From Crotalaria pallida (taxonomy: Eukaryota; Streptophyta; Magnoliopsida; Fabales; Fabaceae): 64,000 nt of DNA. Below are positions 1 through 10,500 of this stretch, in pieces; positions within the stretch are counted from its first letter, which is position 1, and the number at the start of each line of letters is the position of its first letter. The notes beneath the pieces are model-generated. The model did not search any database. It was not told the DNA's origin and saw nothing but the letters and a program-made list of their open reading frames with translations. Both the position numbers and the translations under genes were made by a program. Location: the NCBI GenBank assembly GCA_037953625.1, contig CM075651.1:103231001-103295000 (forward strand), read 5' to 3'.

Positions 1-600
1 GTAGAGGGTGTAGCATGTGTCCATGGAGGTTCTAACAAGTGTAGAATGGTTAATAGAGTATAGTAAAGGATTAGAATGGTCTAGGAATGTGTTTTAGGAC
101 TTATACAAACCATTAGAATGATCCTAAACATTGCTTGGCATCCCTAGAGACGTAGAGGGAGTAACATGTGTCCTTGGAGGTTCTAACAAGTATAGAATGG
201 TTAATAGAATATTCTAAAGGATTAGAATGGTCTAGGAATGTGTTTTTAGGACTTATACGAACCATTAGAATGATCCTAAACATTGTTTGGTACCCTAAGG
301 GACGTAGAGGGTGTAGCATGAGTCCTTGGAGGTTCTAACAAGTGTAGAATGGTTAAGAGAGTATTCTAAAGGCTTAGAATGGTCTAGGAATGTGTATTAG
401 GACTTATACGAACATTAGAATGATCCTAAACTATGCTTGAGTCCCCAAGGAACGTAGAGGGTGTAGCATGAGTCCTTGGAGGTTCTAACAAGTGTAGAAT
501 GGTGAAGAGAGTATTCTAATGGCTTAGAATGGTCTAGGAATGTGTATTAGGATTTACACGAACATTAGAATGATCCTAAACAATGCTTGGGTCCCCAAGG

Positions 601-750
601 GACGTAGAGGGTGTAGCATGAGTCCTTGGAGGTTCTAACAAGTGTAGAATGGTTAAGAGAGTATTCTAAAGGCTTAGAATGGTCTAGGAATGTGTATTAG
701 GACTTATACAAACATTAGAATGATCCTAAACAATGCTTGGGTCCCCAAGG
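601..750 (+). repeat. Reference satellite monomer (150 bp)
   Basis: This copy serves as the yardstick for internal coordinates. By hand count it has 48 A, 41 T, 41 G and 20 C, so 40.7% GC with about twice as many G as C on this strand. The motif TAGAATGRT occurs three times, at monomer positions 45-53, 75-83 and 116-124. A perfect 7 bp inverted repeat lies at 63-80 and a 5 bp one straddles the end at 141-153. Subtypes differ mainly at 11-16 (GTGTAG/GTGTGG), 21-26, 36-46, 69-74, 102-116 and 128-146. The lengths 150, 151 and 152 arise from single-base indels in the ACATT/ACCATT/ACCTT stretch and from the T run in variants with GTGTTTTTAGG. Confidence 0.95.
663..680 (+). other. Recurring 7+4+7 bp dyad within the monomer (example)
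   Basis: The sequence ATTCTAA-AGGC-TTAGAAT is a perfect 7 bp inverted repeat around a 4-base loop. The same arms flank different loops in other monomer types: TGGC in type B, ATGC in type A and AGGA in several old and hybrid types. In types F and G the left arm is ATTCCAA, which breaks one pair, and type F also changes the right arm. The dyad is destroyed in the short variants at 17671, 19474 and 22633. It could extrude as a cruciform or hairpin or be a dyad protein site; the sequence does not show which. Confidence 0.8.
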
Positions 751-753
751 GAC
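741..753 (+). other. Dyad spanning the monomer junction (example)
   Basis: GTCCC-CAA-GGGAC is a 5 bp inverted repeat around a 3-base centre, crossing the point where I cut monomers. Type C has GTCCC-TAA-GGGAC. Copies at 33091, 35351, 41528 and 42432 contain the palindrome CCCATGGG, and type B contains the palindrome CCCTAGGG. Types D (CTATCCCAAGGGAC) and F (TAACCTAAGGGAC) keep only partial symmetry. The site is symmetric in most but not all monomer types, so it may be a preferred binding or breakage site, or simply ancestral. Confidence 0.7.
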
Positions 754-1072
754 GTAGAGGGTGTAGCATGAGTCCTTGGAGGTTCTAACCAGTGTAGAAT
801 GGTTAAGAGAGTATTCTAAAGGCTTAGAATGGTCTAGGAATGTGTATTAGGACATATACGAACCTTTAGAATGTTCCTAAACATTGCTTGGTGTCCCAAG
901 GGACGTAGAGGGTGTAGCATGTGTCCTTGGAGGTTCTAAAAAGTGTAGAATGGTTAAGAGAGTATTCTAAAGGCTTAGAATAGTCTAGGTATGTGTATTA
1001 CGACTTATAAGAAACATTAGAATGATCCTAAACAATGCTTGAGTCCCCAAGGGATGTAGAGGGTGTAGCATG

Positions 1073-2590
1073 AGTCCTTGGAGGTTCTAACAAGTGTAGA
1101 ACGGTTAAGAGAGTATTCTAATGGCTTATGGCCGTGTCAAACAGGCATAAGGAAGTACACCCTCCGATCACATTCACCGAAGCCGATTTGGAAGGAGTGA
1201 TCCCCAACCACAATGACCCGCTGGTAGTAACCGGGATCATTGACAGATTTCGAGTTTGCCGCATGGTCTAGGAATGTGTATTAGGACTTATACGAACATT
1301 AGAATGATCCTAAACAATGCTTGGGTCCCCAAGGGACGTAGAGGGTGTAGCATGAGTCCTTGGAGGTTCTAACAAGTGTAGAATGGTTAAGAGAGTATTC
1401 TAAAGGCTTAGAATGGTCTAGGAATGTGTATTAGGACTTATACAAACATTAGAATGATCCTAAACAATGCTTTAGTCCCCAAGGGACGTAGAGGGTGTAG
1501 CATGAGTCCTTGGAGGTTCTAACAAGTGTAGAATGGTTAAGAGAGTATTCTAAAAGCTTAGAATGGTCTAGGAATGTGTATTAGGACATATACGAACCTT
1601 TAGAAAGATCCTAAACATTGCATGGTATCCCAAGGGACGTAGAGAGTGTAGCATGTGTCCTTGGAGGTTCTAACAAGTGTAGAATGGTTAAGAGAGTATT
1701 CTAAAGGCTTAGAATGGTCTAGGAATGTGTATTAGGACTTATAAGAAACATTAGAATGATCCTAAACAATGCTTGAGTCCCCAAGGGACGTTGAAGGTGT
1801 GGCATGAGTCCTTGGAGGTTCTTACAAGTGTAGAATGGTTAAGAGAGTATTCTAATGGCTTAGAATGGTCTAGGAATGTGTATTAGGACTTATACGAACC
1901 TTGAGAATGATCCTAAACATTGCTTGGTATCCCAAGGGACGTAGAGGGTGTAGCATGTGTCCTTGGAGGTTCTAACAAGTATAGAATGGTTAATAGAGTA
2001 TTCTAAAGGATTAGAATGTTCTAGGAATGTGTTTTTAGGACTTATACGAACCATTAGAATGATCCTAAACATTGTTTGGTACCCGAAGGGACGTAGAGGG
2101 TGTAGCATGAGTCCTTGGAGGTTCTAACAAGTGTATAATGGTTAAGAGAGTATTCTAAAGACTTAGAATGATGTAGGAATGTGTATTAGGACTTATACGA
2201 ACATTAGAATGATCCTAAACTATGCTTGAGTCCCCAAGGGACGTAGAAGTTGTAGCATGAGTCCTTGGAGGTTCTAACAAGTGTAGAATGGTTAAGAGAG
2301 TATTCTAAAGGCTTAGAATGGTCTAGGAATGTGTATTAGGACTTATACAAACATTAGAATGATCCTAAACAATGCTTGGGTCCCCAAGGGACGTAGAGGG
2401 TGTAGCATGAGTCCTTGGAGGTTCTAACAAGTGTAGAATGGTTAAGAGAGTATTCTAAAGGCTTAGAATGGTCTAGGAATGTGTATTAGGACATATACGA
2501 ACCTTTAGAATGATCCTAAACATTGCTTGGTATCCCAAGGGACGTAGAGGGTGTAGCATGTGTCCTTGGAGGTTCTAACAAGTGTAGAAT
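1073..2590 (+). repeat. Segmental duplication, copy 1 (offset 1,790 then 1,941 bp)
   Basis: The segment from 1073 to 1980 matches 2863-3770 at an offset of 1,790 bp; by eye I see only three mismatches, at 1555, 1792 and 1901. It contains the retrotransposon-derived insert. From about 1938 to 2590 the match continues, but at an offset of 1,941 bp, so the second copy holds one extra 151 bp monomer. Shared private markers include GTGTATAATGG followed by GACTTAGAATGATGTAGG, and GACGTAGAAGTTG at 2240. Confidence 0.85.
1129..1262 (+). mobile_element. Ty3/gypsy retrotransposon fragment (protease N-terminal region), copy 1
   Basis: A 134 bp insert lies inside one monomer and replaces two bases (GA) between ATGGCTTA and ATGGTCTAGG. 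It is about 52% GC against about 41% around it. In the frame beginning at 1131 it is open for 44 codons and encodes segments reading ITFTEADLEGV and DPLVVTGIIDRFRVCR. This pattern (a charged motif ending in EGV, then DPLVV, then a short strand before the aspartic protease active site) is typical of plant Ty3/gypsy polyproteins, most like the Tat-type group. The insert ends just before where the catalytic D-T/S-G motif would be, and a satellite stop codon follows at 1269. It is a non-functional fragment with no LTR, primer site or target-site duplication. Family assignment is from memory of the motif, not a search. Confidence 0.75.
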
Positions 2591-2862
2591 GGTTAATAGA
2601 GTATTCTAGAGGATTAGAATGGTATAGGAATGTGTTTTTAGGACTTATACAAACCATTAGAATGATCCTAAACATTGTTTGGTACCCTAAGGGACGTAGA
2701 GGGTGTAGCATGAGTCCTTAGAGGTTCTAACAAGTGTAGAATGGTTAAGAGAGTATTCTAAAGGCTTAGAATGGTCTAGGAATGTGTATTAGGACTTATA
2801 CGAACATTAGAATGATCCTCAACTATGCTTGAGTCCCCAAGGAACGTAGAGGGTGTAGCATT
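2591..2862 (+). repeat. Diverged monomers between the two duplicated segments
   Basis: This holds the rest of a 152 bp monomer starting at 2541, the next monomer starting at 2693, and the beginning of one starting at 2843. They carry private variants such as CCTTAGAGGTT, GATCCTCAACTATGC and GGAACGTAG. Nothing else is visible. Confidence 0.85.
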
Positions 2863-4531
2863 AGTCCTTGGAGGTTCTAACAAGTGTAGAACGGTTAAGA
2901 GAGTATTCTAATGGCTTATGGCCGTGTCAAACAGGCATAAGGAAGTACACCCTCCGATCACATTCACCGAAGCCGATTTGGAAGGAGTGATCCCCAACCA
3001 CAATGACCCGCTGGTAGTAACCGGGATCATTGACAGATTTCGAGTTTGCCGCATGGTCTAGGAATGTGTATTAGGACTTATACGAACATTAGAATGATCC
3101 TAAACAATGCTTGGGTCCCCAAGGGACGTAGAGGGTGTAGCATGAGTCCTTGGAGGTTCTAACAAGTGTAGAATGGTTAAGAGAGTATTCTAAAGGCTTA
3201 GAATGGTCTAGGAATGTGTATTAGGACTTATACAAACATTAGAATGATCCTAAACAATGCTTTAGTCCCCAAGGGACGTAGAGGGTGTAGCATGAGTCCT
3301 TGGAGGTTCTAACAAGTGTAGAATGGTTAAGAGAGTATTCTAAAGGCTTAGAATGGTCTAGGAATGTGTATTAGGACATATACGAACCTTTAGAAAGATC
3401 CTAAACATTGCATGGTATCCCAAGGGACGTAGAGAGTGTAGCATGTGTCCTTGGAGGTTCTAACAAGTGTAGAATGGTTAAGAGAGTATTCTAAAGGCTT
3501 AGAATGGTCTAGGAATGTGTATTAGGACTTATAAGAAACATTAGAATGATCCTAAACAATGCTTGAGTCCCCAAGGGACGTCGAAGGTGTGGCATGAGTC
3601 CTTGGAGGTTCTTACAAGTGTAGAATGGTTAAGAGAGTATTCTAATGGCTTAGAATGGTCTAGGAATGTGTATTAGGACTTATACGAACCATGAGAATGA
3701 TCCTAAACATTGCTTGGTATCCCAAGGGACGTAGAGGGTGTAGCATGTGTCCTTGGAGGTTCTAACAAGTGTAGAATGGTTAATAGCGTATTCTAAAGGA
3801 TTAGAATGGTCTAGGAATGTGTTTTAGGACTTATACGAACCATTAGAATGATCATAAACATACCTTGGTATCCCAAGGGACGTAGAGGGTGTAGCATGTG
3901 TCCTTGGAGGTTCTAACAAGTATAGAATGGTTAATAGAGTATTCTAAAGGATTAGAATGTTCTAGGAATGTGTTTTTAGGACTTATACGAACCATTAGAA
4001 TGATCCTAAACATTGTTTGGTACCCGAAGGGACGTAGAGGGTGTAGCATGAGTCCTTGGAGGTTCTAACAAGTGTATAATGGTTAAGAGAGTATTCTAAA
4101 GACTTAGAATGATGTAGGAATGTGTATTAGGACTTATACGAACATTAGAATGATCCTAAACTATGCTTGAGTCCCCAAGGGACGTAGAAGTTGTAGCATG
4201 AGTCCTTGGAGGTTCTAACAAGTGTAGAATGGTTAAGAGAGTATTCTAAAGGCTTAGAATGGTCTAGGAATGTGTATTAGGACTTATACAAACATTAGAA
4301 TGATCCTAAACAATGCTTGGGTCCCCAAGGGACGTAGAGGGTGTAGCATGAGTCCTTGGAGGTTCTAACAAGTGTAGAATGGTTAAGAGAGTATTCTAAA
4401 GGCTTATAATGGTCTAGGAATGTGTATTAGGACATATACGAACCTTTAGAATGATCCTAAACATTGCTTGGTATCCCAAGGGACGTAGAGGGTGTAGCAT
4501 GTGTCCTTGGAGGTTCTAACAAGTGTAAAAT
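2863..4531 (+). repeat. Segmental duplication, copy 2
   Basis: This is the partner of 1073-2590. The first 482 bases, including the whole insert, appear identical to copy 1. After about 3770 an extra monomer is present, with the private motif GATCATAAACATACC, and alignment resumes 1,941 bp from copy 1 (2240 to 4181, 2541 to 4482). The near-identity shows that the insert was amplified with its satellite surroundings and did not insert twice. Confidence 0.85.
2919..3052 (+). mobile_element. Ty3/gypsy retrotransposon fragment, copy 2
   Basis: It is identical by eye to the insert at 1129-1262, with the same junctions to the satellite on both sides, exactly 1,790 bp downstream. The same 44-codon open stretch is present and stops in the satellite. 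No third copy is seen in the window. Both copies sit in the diverged left part and none in the homogeneous core. Confidence 0.75.
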
Positions 4532-5389
4532 GGTTAAGAGAGTATTCTAAAGGCTTAGAATGGTCTAGGAATGTGTATTACGACTTATAAGAAACATCAG
4601 AATGATACTAAACAATGCTTGAGTCCCCAAGGGATGTAGAGGGTGTAGCATGAGTCCTTGGAGGTTCTAACAAGTGTAGAATGGATAAGAGAGTATTCTA
4701 AAGGATTAGAATGGTCTAGGAATGTGTTTTAAGACTTATAAGAACCATTAGAATGATCCTAAACATGGTTTGGTACCCTAAGGGACGTAGAGGGTGTGGC
4801 ATGAGTCCTTGGAGGTTCTAACAAGTGTAGAATGGTTAAGTGAGTATTCTAAAGGCTTAGAATGGTCTAGTAATGTGTATTAGGACTTATACGAACATTA
4901 GAATGATCCTAAACAATGCTTGAGTCCCCAAGGGACGTAGAGGGTGTAGCATGAGTCCTTGGAGGTTCTAACAAGTGTAGAATGGTTAAGAGAGTATTCT
5001 AATGGCTTAGAATGGTCTAGGAATGTGTATTAGGACTTATACGAACCTTTAGAATGATCCTAAACATTGCTTGGTACCCCTAGGGACTTAGAGGGTGTAG
5101 CATGAGTCCTTGAAGGTTCTAACAAGTGTAGAATGGTTAAGAGAGTATTCTAAAGGCTTAGAATGGTCTAGGAATGTGTATTAGGACATATACGAACCTT
5201 TAGAATGATCCTAAACATTTCTCGGTACCCCTAGGGATATAGAGGGTGTGCATGAGTCCTTGGATGTTCTAACAAGTGTAGAATGATTAAGAGAGTATTC
5301 TAAAGGCTTAGTGTGGTCTAGGAATGTGTAAAAGAACTTATACGAACATTAGAATGATCCTAAACAATGCTTGAGTCCCCAAGGGACGT
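4532..5389 (+). repeat. Diverged monomers, no clear HOR
   Basis: About six monomers of mixed subtype. Markers include GGATAAGAGAG near 4683, the altered stretch GTGTAAAAGAAC near 5326, and CTAGGGATATAGAGGG near 5231. The last also occurs at 10808, 11861 and 12312, so related monomers are scattered through the left part. No gene is seen. Confidence 0.85.
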
Positions 5390-7577
5390 AGAGGGTGTGG
5401 CAAGAGTCCTTGGAGGTTCTAACAAGTGTAGAATGGTTAAGAGAGTATTCTAATGGCTTAGAATGGTCTAGGAATGTGTATTAGGACTTATAAGAACCTT
5501 CAGAATGATCCTAAATATTGCTTGTTACCCCTATGGACGTAGAGGGTGTAGCATGAATCCTTGGAGGTTCTAACAAGTGTAGAATGGTTAAGAGAGTATT
5601 CTAAAGGCTTAGAATGGTCTAGGAATGTGTATTAGGACTTATACGAATATTTGAATGATCCTAAACAATGCTTTAGTCCCCAAGGGACGTAGAGGGTGTA
5701 GCATGAGTCCTTGGAGGTTCTAACATGTGTAGAATGGTTAAGAGAGTATTCTAAAGGCTTAGAATGGTCTAGGAATGTGTATTAGGACTTATACGAATAT
5801 TAGAATGATCCTAAACAATGCTTTAATCCCCAAGGGACGTAGAGGGTGTAGCATGAGTCCTTGGAGGTTCTTACAAGTGTAGAATGGTTAAGAGAGTATT
5901 CTAAAGGCTTAGAATGGTCAAGGAATGTGTATTAGGACATATACGAACCTTTAGAATGATCCTAAACATTGCTTGGTATCCCAAGGGACGTAGAGGGTGA
6001 AGCATGTGTTCATGGAGGTTCTAACAAGTGTAGAATGGTTAAGAGAGTATTCTAATGGCTTAGAATGGTCTAGGAATGTGTATTAGGACTTATAAGAAAC
6101 ATTAGAATGATCCTAAACAATGCTTTAGTCCCCAAGGGACGTAGAGGGTGTAGCTCGAGTCCTTGGAGCTTCTAACAAGTGTAGAATGGTTAAGAGAGTA
6201 TTCTAAAGGCTTAGAATGGTCTAGGAATGTGTATTAGGACATATACGAACCTTTAGAATGATCCTAAACATTGCTTGGTATCCCAAGGGACGTAGAGGGT
6301 GTAGCATGTGTCCTTGGAGGTTCTAACAAGTGTAGAATGGTTAAGAGAGTATTCTAAAGGCTTAGAATGGTCTAGGAATGTGTATTACGACTTATAAGAA
6401 ACATTAGAATGATCCTAAACAATGCTTGAGTCCCCAAGGGACGTAGAGGGTGTGGCAAGAGTCCTTGGAGGTTCTAACAAGTGTAGAATGGTTAAGAGGG
6501 TATTCTAATGGCTTAGAATGGTCTAGGAATGTGTATTAGGACTTATAAGAACCTTCAGAATGATCCTAAACATTGCTTGTTACCCCTATGGACGTAGAGG
6601 GTGTAGCATGAATCCTTGGAGGTTCTAACAAGTGTAGAATGGTTAATAGAGTATTCTAAAGGCTTAGAATGGTCTAGGAATGTGTATTAGGACTTATACG
6701 AATATTTGAATGATCCTAAACAATGCTTTAGTCCCCAAGGGACGTAGAGGGTGTAGCATGAGTCCTTGGAGGTTCTAACAAGTGTAGAATGGTTAAGAGA
6801 GTATTCTAAAGGCTTAGAATGGTCTAGGAATGTGTATTACGACTTATAAGAAACATTAGAATGATCCTAAACAATGCTTGAGTCCCCAAGGGACGTAGAG
6901 GGTGTGGCAAGAGTCCTTGGAGGTTCTAACAAGTGTAGAATGGTTAAGAGGGTATTCTAATGGCTTAGAATGGTCTAGGAATGTGTATTAGGACTTATAA
7001 GAACCTTCAGAATGATCCTAAACATTGCTTGTTACCCCTATGGACGTAGAGGGTGTAGCATGAATCCTTGGAGGTTCTAACAAGTGTAGAATGGTTAATA
7101 GAGTATTCTAAAGGCTTAGAATGGTCTAGGAATGTGTATTAGGACTTATACGAATATTTGAATGATCCTAAACAATGCTTTAGTCCCCAAGGGACGTAGA
7201 GGGTGTAGCATGAGTCCTTGGAGGTTCTAACATGTGTAGAATGGTTAAGAGAGTATTCTAAAGGCTTAGAATGGTCTAGGAATGTGTATTAGGACTTATA
7301 CGAATATTAGAATGATCCTAAACAATGCTTTAATCCCCAAGGGACGTAGAGGGTGTAGCATGAGTCCTTGGAGGTTCTTACAAGTGTAGAATGGTTAAGA
7401 GAGTATTCTAAAGGCTTAGAATGGTCAAGGAATGTGTATTAGGACATATACGAACCTTTAGAATGATCCTAAACATTGCTTGGTATCCCAAGGGACGTAG
7501 AGGGTGAAGCATGTGTTCATGGAGGTTCTAACAAGTGTAGAATGGTTAAGAGAGTATTCTAATGGCTTAGAATGGTC
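5390..7577 (+). repeat. Nested duplications of 1,507 and 452 bp
   Basis: The motif GTGGCAAGAG occurs at 5397, 6452 and 6904, giving offsets of 1,055 and 452 bp. TAACATGTGT at 5721 recurs at 7228, and AGCATGTGTTCATGG at 6001 recurs at 7508, both 1,507 bp (ten monomers) apart. The copies differ by scattered substitutions, for example GAGAG against GAGGG. The pattern suggests two successive unequal exchanges. Confidence 0.8.
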
Positions 7578-10500
7578 TAGGGATGTGTATTAGGACTTAT
7601 AAGAAACATTAGAATGATCCTAAACAATGCTTGAGTCCCCATGGGACGTTGAAGGTGTGGCATGAGTCCTTGGAGGTTCTTACAAGTGTAGAATGGTTAA
7701 GAGGGTATTCTAATGGCTTAGAATGGTCTAGGAATGTGTATTAGGACTTATACGAACCTTGAGAATGATCCTAAACATTGCTTAGTATCCCAAGGGACGT
7801 AGAAGGTGTAGCATGTGTCCTTGGAGGTTCTAACAAGTGTAGAATGGTTAATAGAGTATTCTAAAGGATTAGAATGGTCTAGGAATGTGTTTTAGGACTT
7901 ATACGAACCATTAGAATGATCCTAAACATTGCTTGGTATCCCAAGGGACGTAGAGGGTGAAGCATGTGCCCTTGGAGGTTCTAACAAGTGTAGAATGGTT
8001 AATAGAGTATTCTAAAGGATTAGAATGGTCTAGTAATGTGTTTTTAGGGCTTATACGAACCATTAGAATGATCCTAAACATTGTTTGGTACCCTAAGGGA
8101 CTTAGAGGGTGTAGCATGAGTCCTTGGAGGTTCTAACAAGTGTAGAATGGTTGAGAGAGTATTCTAAAGGCTTAGAAAGGTCTAGGAATGTGTATTAGGA
8201 CTTATACGGACATTAGAATGATCCTAAACTATGCTTGAGTCCCCAAGGAACGTAGAGGGTGTAGCATTAGTCCTTGGAGGTTCTAACAAGTGTAGAATGG
8301 TTAAGAGAGTATTCTAATGGCTTAGAATGGTCTAGGAATGTGTATTAGGACTTATACGAACATTAGAATGATCGTAAAAAATGCTTGGGTCCCCAAGGGA
8401 CGTAGAGGGTGTAGCATGAGTCCTTGGAGGTTCTAATAAGTGTAGAATGGTTAAGATAGTATTCTAAAGGCTTAGAATGGTCTAGGAATGTGTATTAGGA
8501 CTTATACAAACATTAGAATGATCCTAAACAATGCTTTAGTCCCCAAGGGACGTAGAGGGTGTAGCTCGAGTCCTTGGAGCTTCTAACAAGTGTAGAATGG
8601 TTAAGAGAGTATTCTAAAGGCTTAGAATGGTCTAGGAATGTGTATTAGGACATATACGAACCTTTAGAATGATCCTAAACATTGCTTGGTATCCCAAGGG
8701 ACGTAGAGGGTGTAGCATGTGTCCTTGGAGGTTCTAACAAGTGTAGAATGGTTAAGAGAGTATTCTAAAGGGTTAGAATGGTCTAGGAATGTGTATTACG
8801 ACTTATAAGAAACATTAGAATGATCCTAAACAATGCTTGAGTCCCCAAGGGATGTAGAGGGTGTAGCATGAGTCCTTGGAGGTTCTAACAAGTGTAGAAT
8901 GGATAAGAGAGTATTCTAAAGGATTAGAATGGTCTATGAATGTGTTTTAGGACTTATAAGAACCATTAGAATGATCCTAAACATTGTTTGGTACCCTAAG
9001 GGACGTAGAGGGTGTAGCATGAGTCCTGGGAGGTTCTAACAAGTGTAGAATGGTTAAGAGAGTATTCCAAAGGCTTAGAATGGTCTAGTAATGTGTATTA
9101 GGACTTATACGAACATTAGAATGCTCCTAAACAATGCTTGAGTCCCCAAGGGACGTAGAGGGTGTAGCATGAGTCCTTGGAGGTTCTAACAAGTGTAGAA
9201 TGGTTAAGAGAGTATTCTAATGGCTTAGAATGGTCTAGGAATGTGTATTAGGACTCATACGAACCTTTAGAATGATCCTAAACATTGCTTGGTACCCCTA
9301 GGGACATTGAGGATGTAGCATGAGTCCTTGGAGGTTCTAACAAGTGTAGAATGGTTAATAGAGTATTCTAAAGGATTACAATGGTCTAGGAATGTGTTTT
9401 CAGACTTATACGAACCATTAGAATGATCCTAAACATACCTTGGTATCCCAAGGGACGTAGAGGGTGTAGCATGTGTCCTTGGAGGTTCTAACAAGTATAG
9501 AATGGTTAATAGAGTATTCTAAAGGATTAGAATGTTCTAGGAATGTGTTTTTAGGACTTATACAAACCATTAGAATGATCCTAAACATTGTTTGGTACCC
9601 TAAGGGACGTAGAGGGTGTAGCAAGAGTCCTTGGAGGTTCTAACAAGTGTATAATGGTTAAGAGAGTATTCTAAAGACTTAGAATGATGTAGGAATGTGT
9701 ATTAGGACTTATACGAACATTAGAATGATCCTAAACTATGCTTGAGTCCCCAAGGAATGTAGAGGGTGTAGCATGAGTCCTTGGAGGTTCTAACAAGTGT
9801 AGAATGGTTAAGACAGTATTCTAATGGCTTAGAATGGTCTAGGAATATGTATTAGGATTTACACGAACATTAGAATGATCCTAAACAATGCTTGGGTCCC
9901 CAAGGGACGTAGAAGTTGTAGCATGAGTCCTTGGACGTTCTAACAAGTGTAGAATGGTTAAGAGAGTATTCTAAAGGCTTAGAATGGTCTAGGAATGTGT
10001 ATTAGGACTTATACAAACATTAGAATGATCCTAAACAAAGCTTGGGTCCCCAAGGGACGTAGAGGGTGTAGCATGAGTCCTTGGAGGTTCTAACAAGTGT
10101 AGAATGGTTAAGAGAGTATTCTAAAGGCTTAGAATGGTCTAGGAATGTGTATTAGGACATATACGAACCTTTAGAATGATCCTAAACATTGCTTGGTATC
10201 CCAAGGGACGTAGAGGGTGTAGCATGTGTCCTTGGAGGTTCTAACAAGTGTAGAATGGTTAAGAGAGTATTCTAAAGGCTTAGAATTGTCTAGGAATGTG
10301 TATTACGACTTATAAGAAACATTAGAATGATCCTAAACAATGCTTGAGTCCCCAAGGGATGTAGAGGGTGTAGCATGAGTCCTTGGAGGTTCTAACAAGT
10401 GTAGAATGGATAAGAGAGTATTCTAAAGGATTAGAATGGTCTAGGAATGTGTTTTAGGACTTATAAAAACCATTAGAATGATCCTAAACATTGTTTGGTA

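Larger units (their letters stand above)
1..1072 (+). repeat. Diverged satellite monomers, left part
   Basis: Seven complete monomers start at 149, 301, 451, 601, 751, 902 and 1053; a partial one precedes them. Neighbouring copies differ at many positions, for example GTGTTTTTAGG against GTGTATTAGG, and AATAGAGTATT against AAGAGAGTATT. There is no clear HOR period in this stretch. No gene or regulatory element is visible. Confidence 0.9.

Noticed and set aside
31..50. Pol III B-box-like GGTTCTAAC
   Set aside because: It lacks the GGTTCGA core and the downstream CC, and no A-box at proper spacing or tRNA fold was found.
1128..1271. 47-codon plus-strand open frame across the retrotransposon insert
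   Set aside because: The ATG is formed at the satellite junction and the stop lies in the satellite. It is a truncated protease-region fragment, not a gene.
1890..2108. Minus-strand open frames of 64-72 codons beginning MLHPL (also at 113, 2505, 3852, 7911, 9418, 16204 and 25090)
   Set aside because: They are reverse translations of one and a third satellite monomers, each stopped in the next copy. They appear only where 151-152 bp monomers happen to lack a stop, and have no protein-like features or start context.
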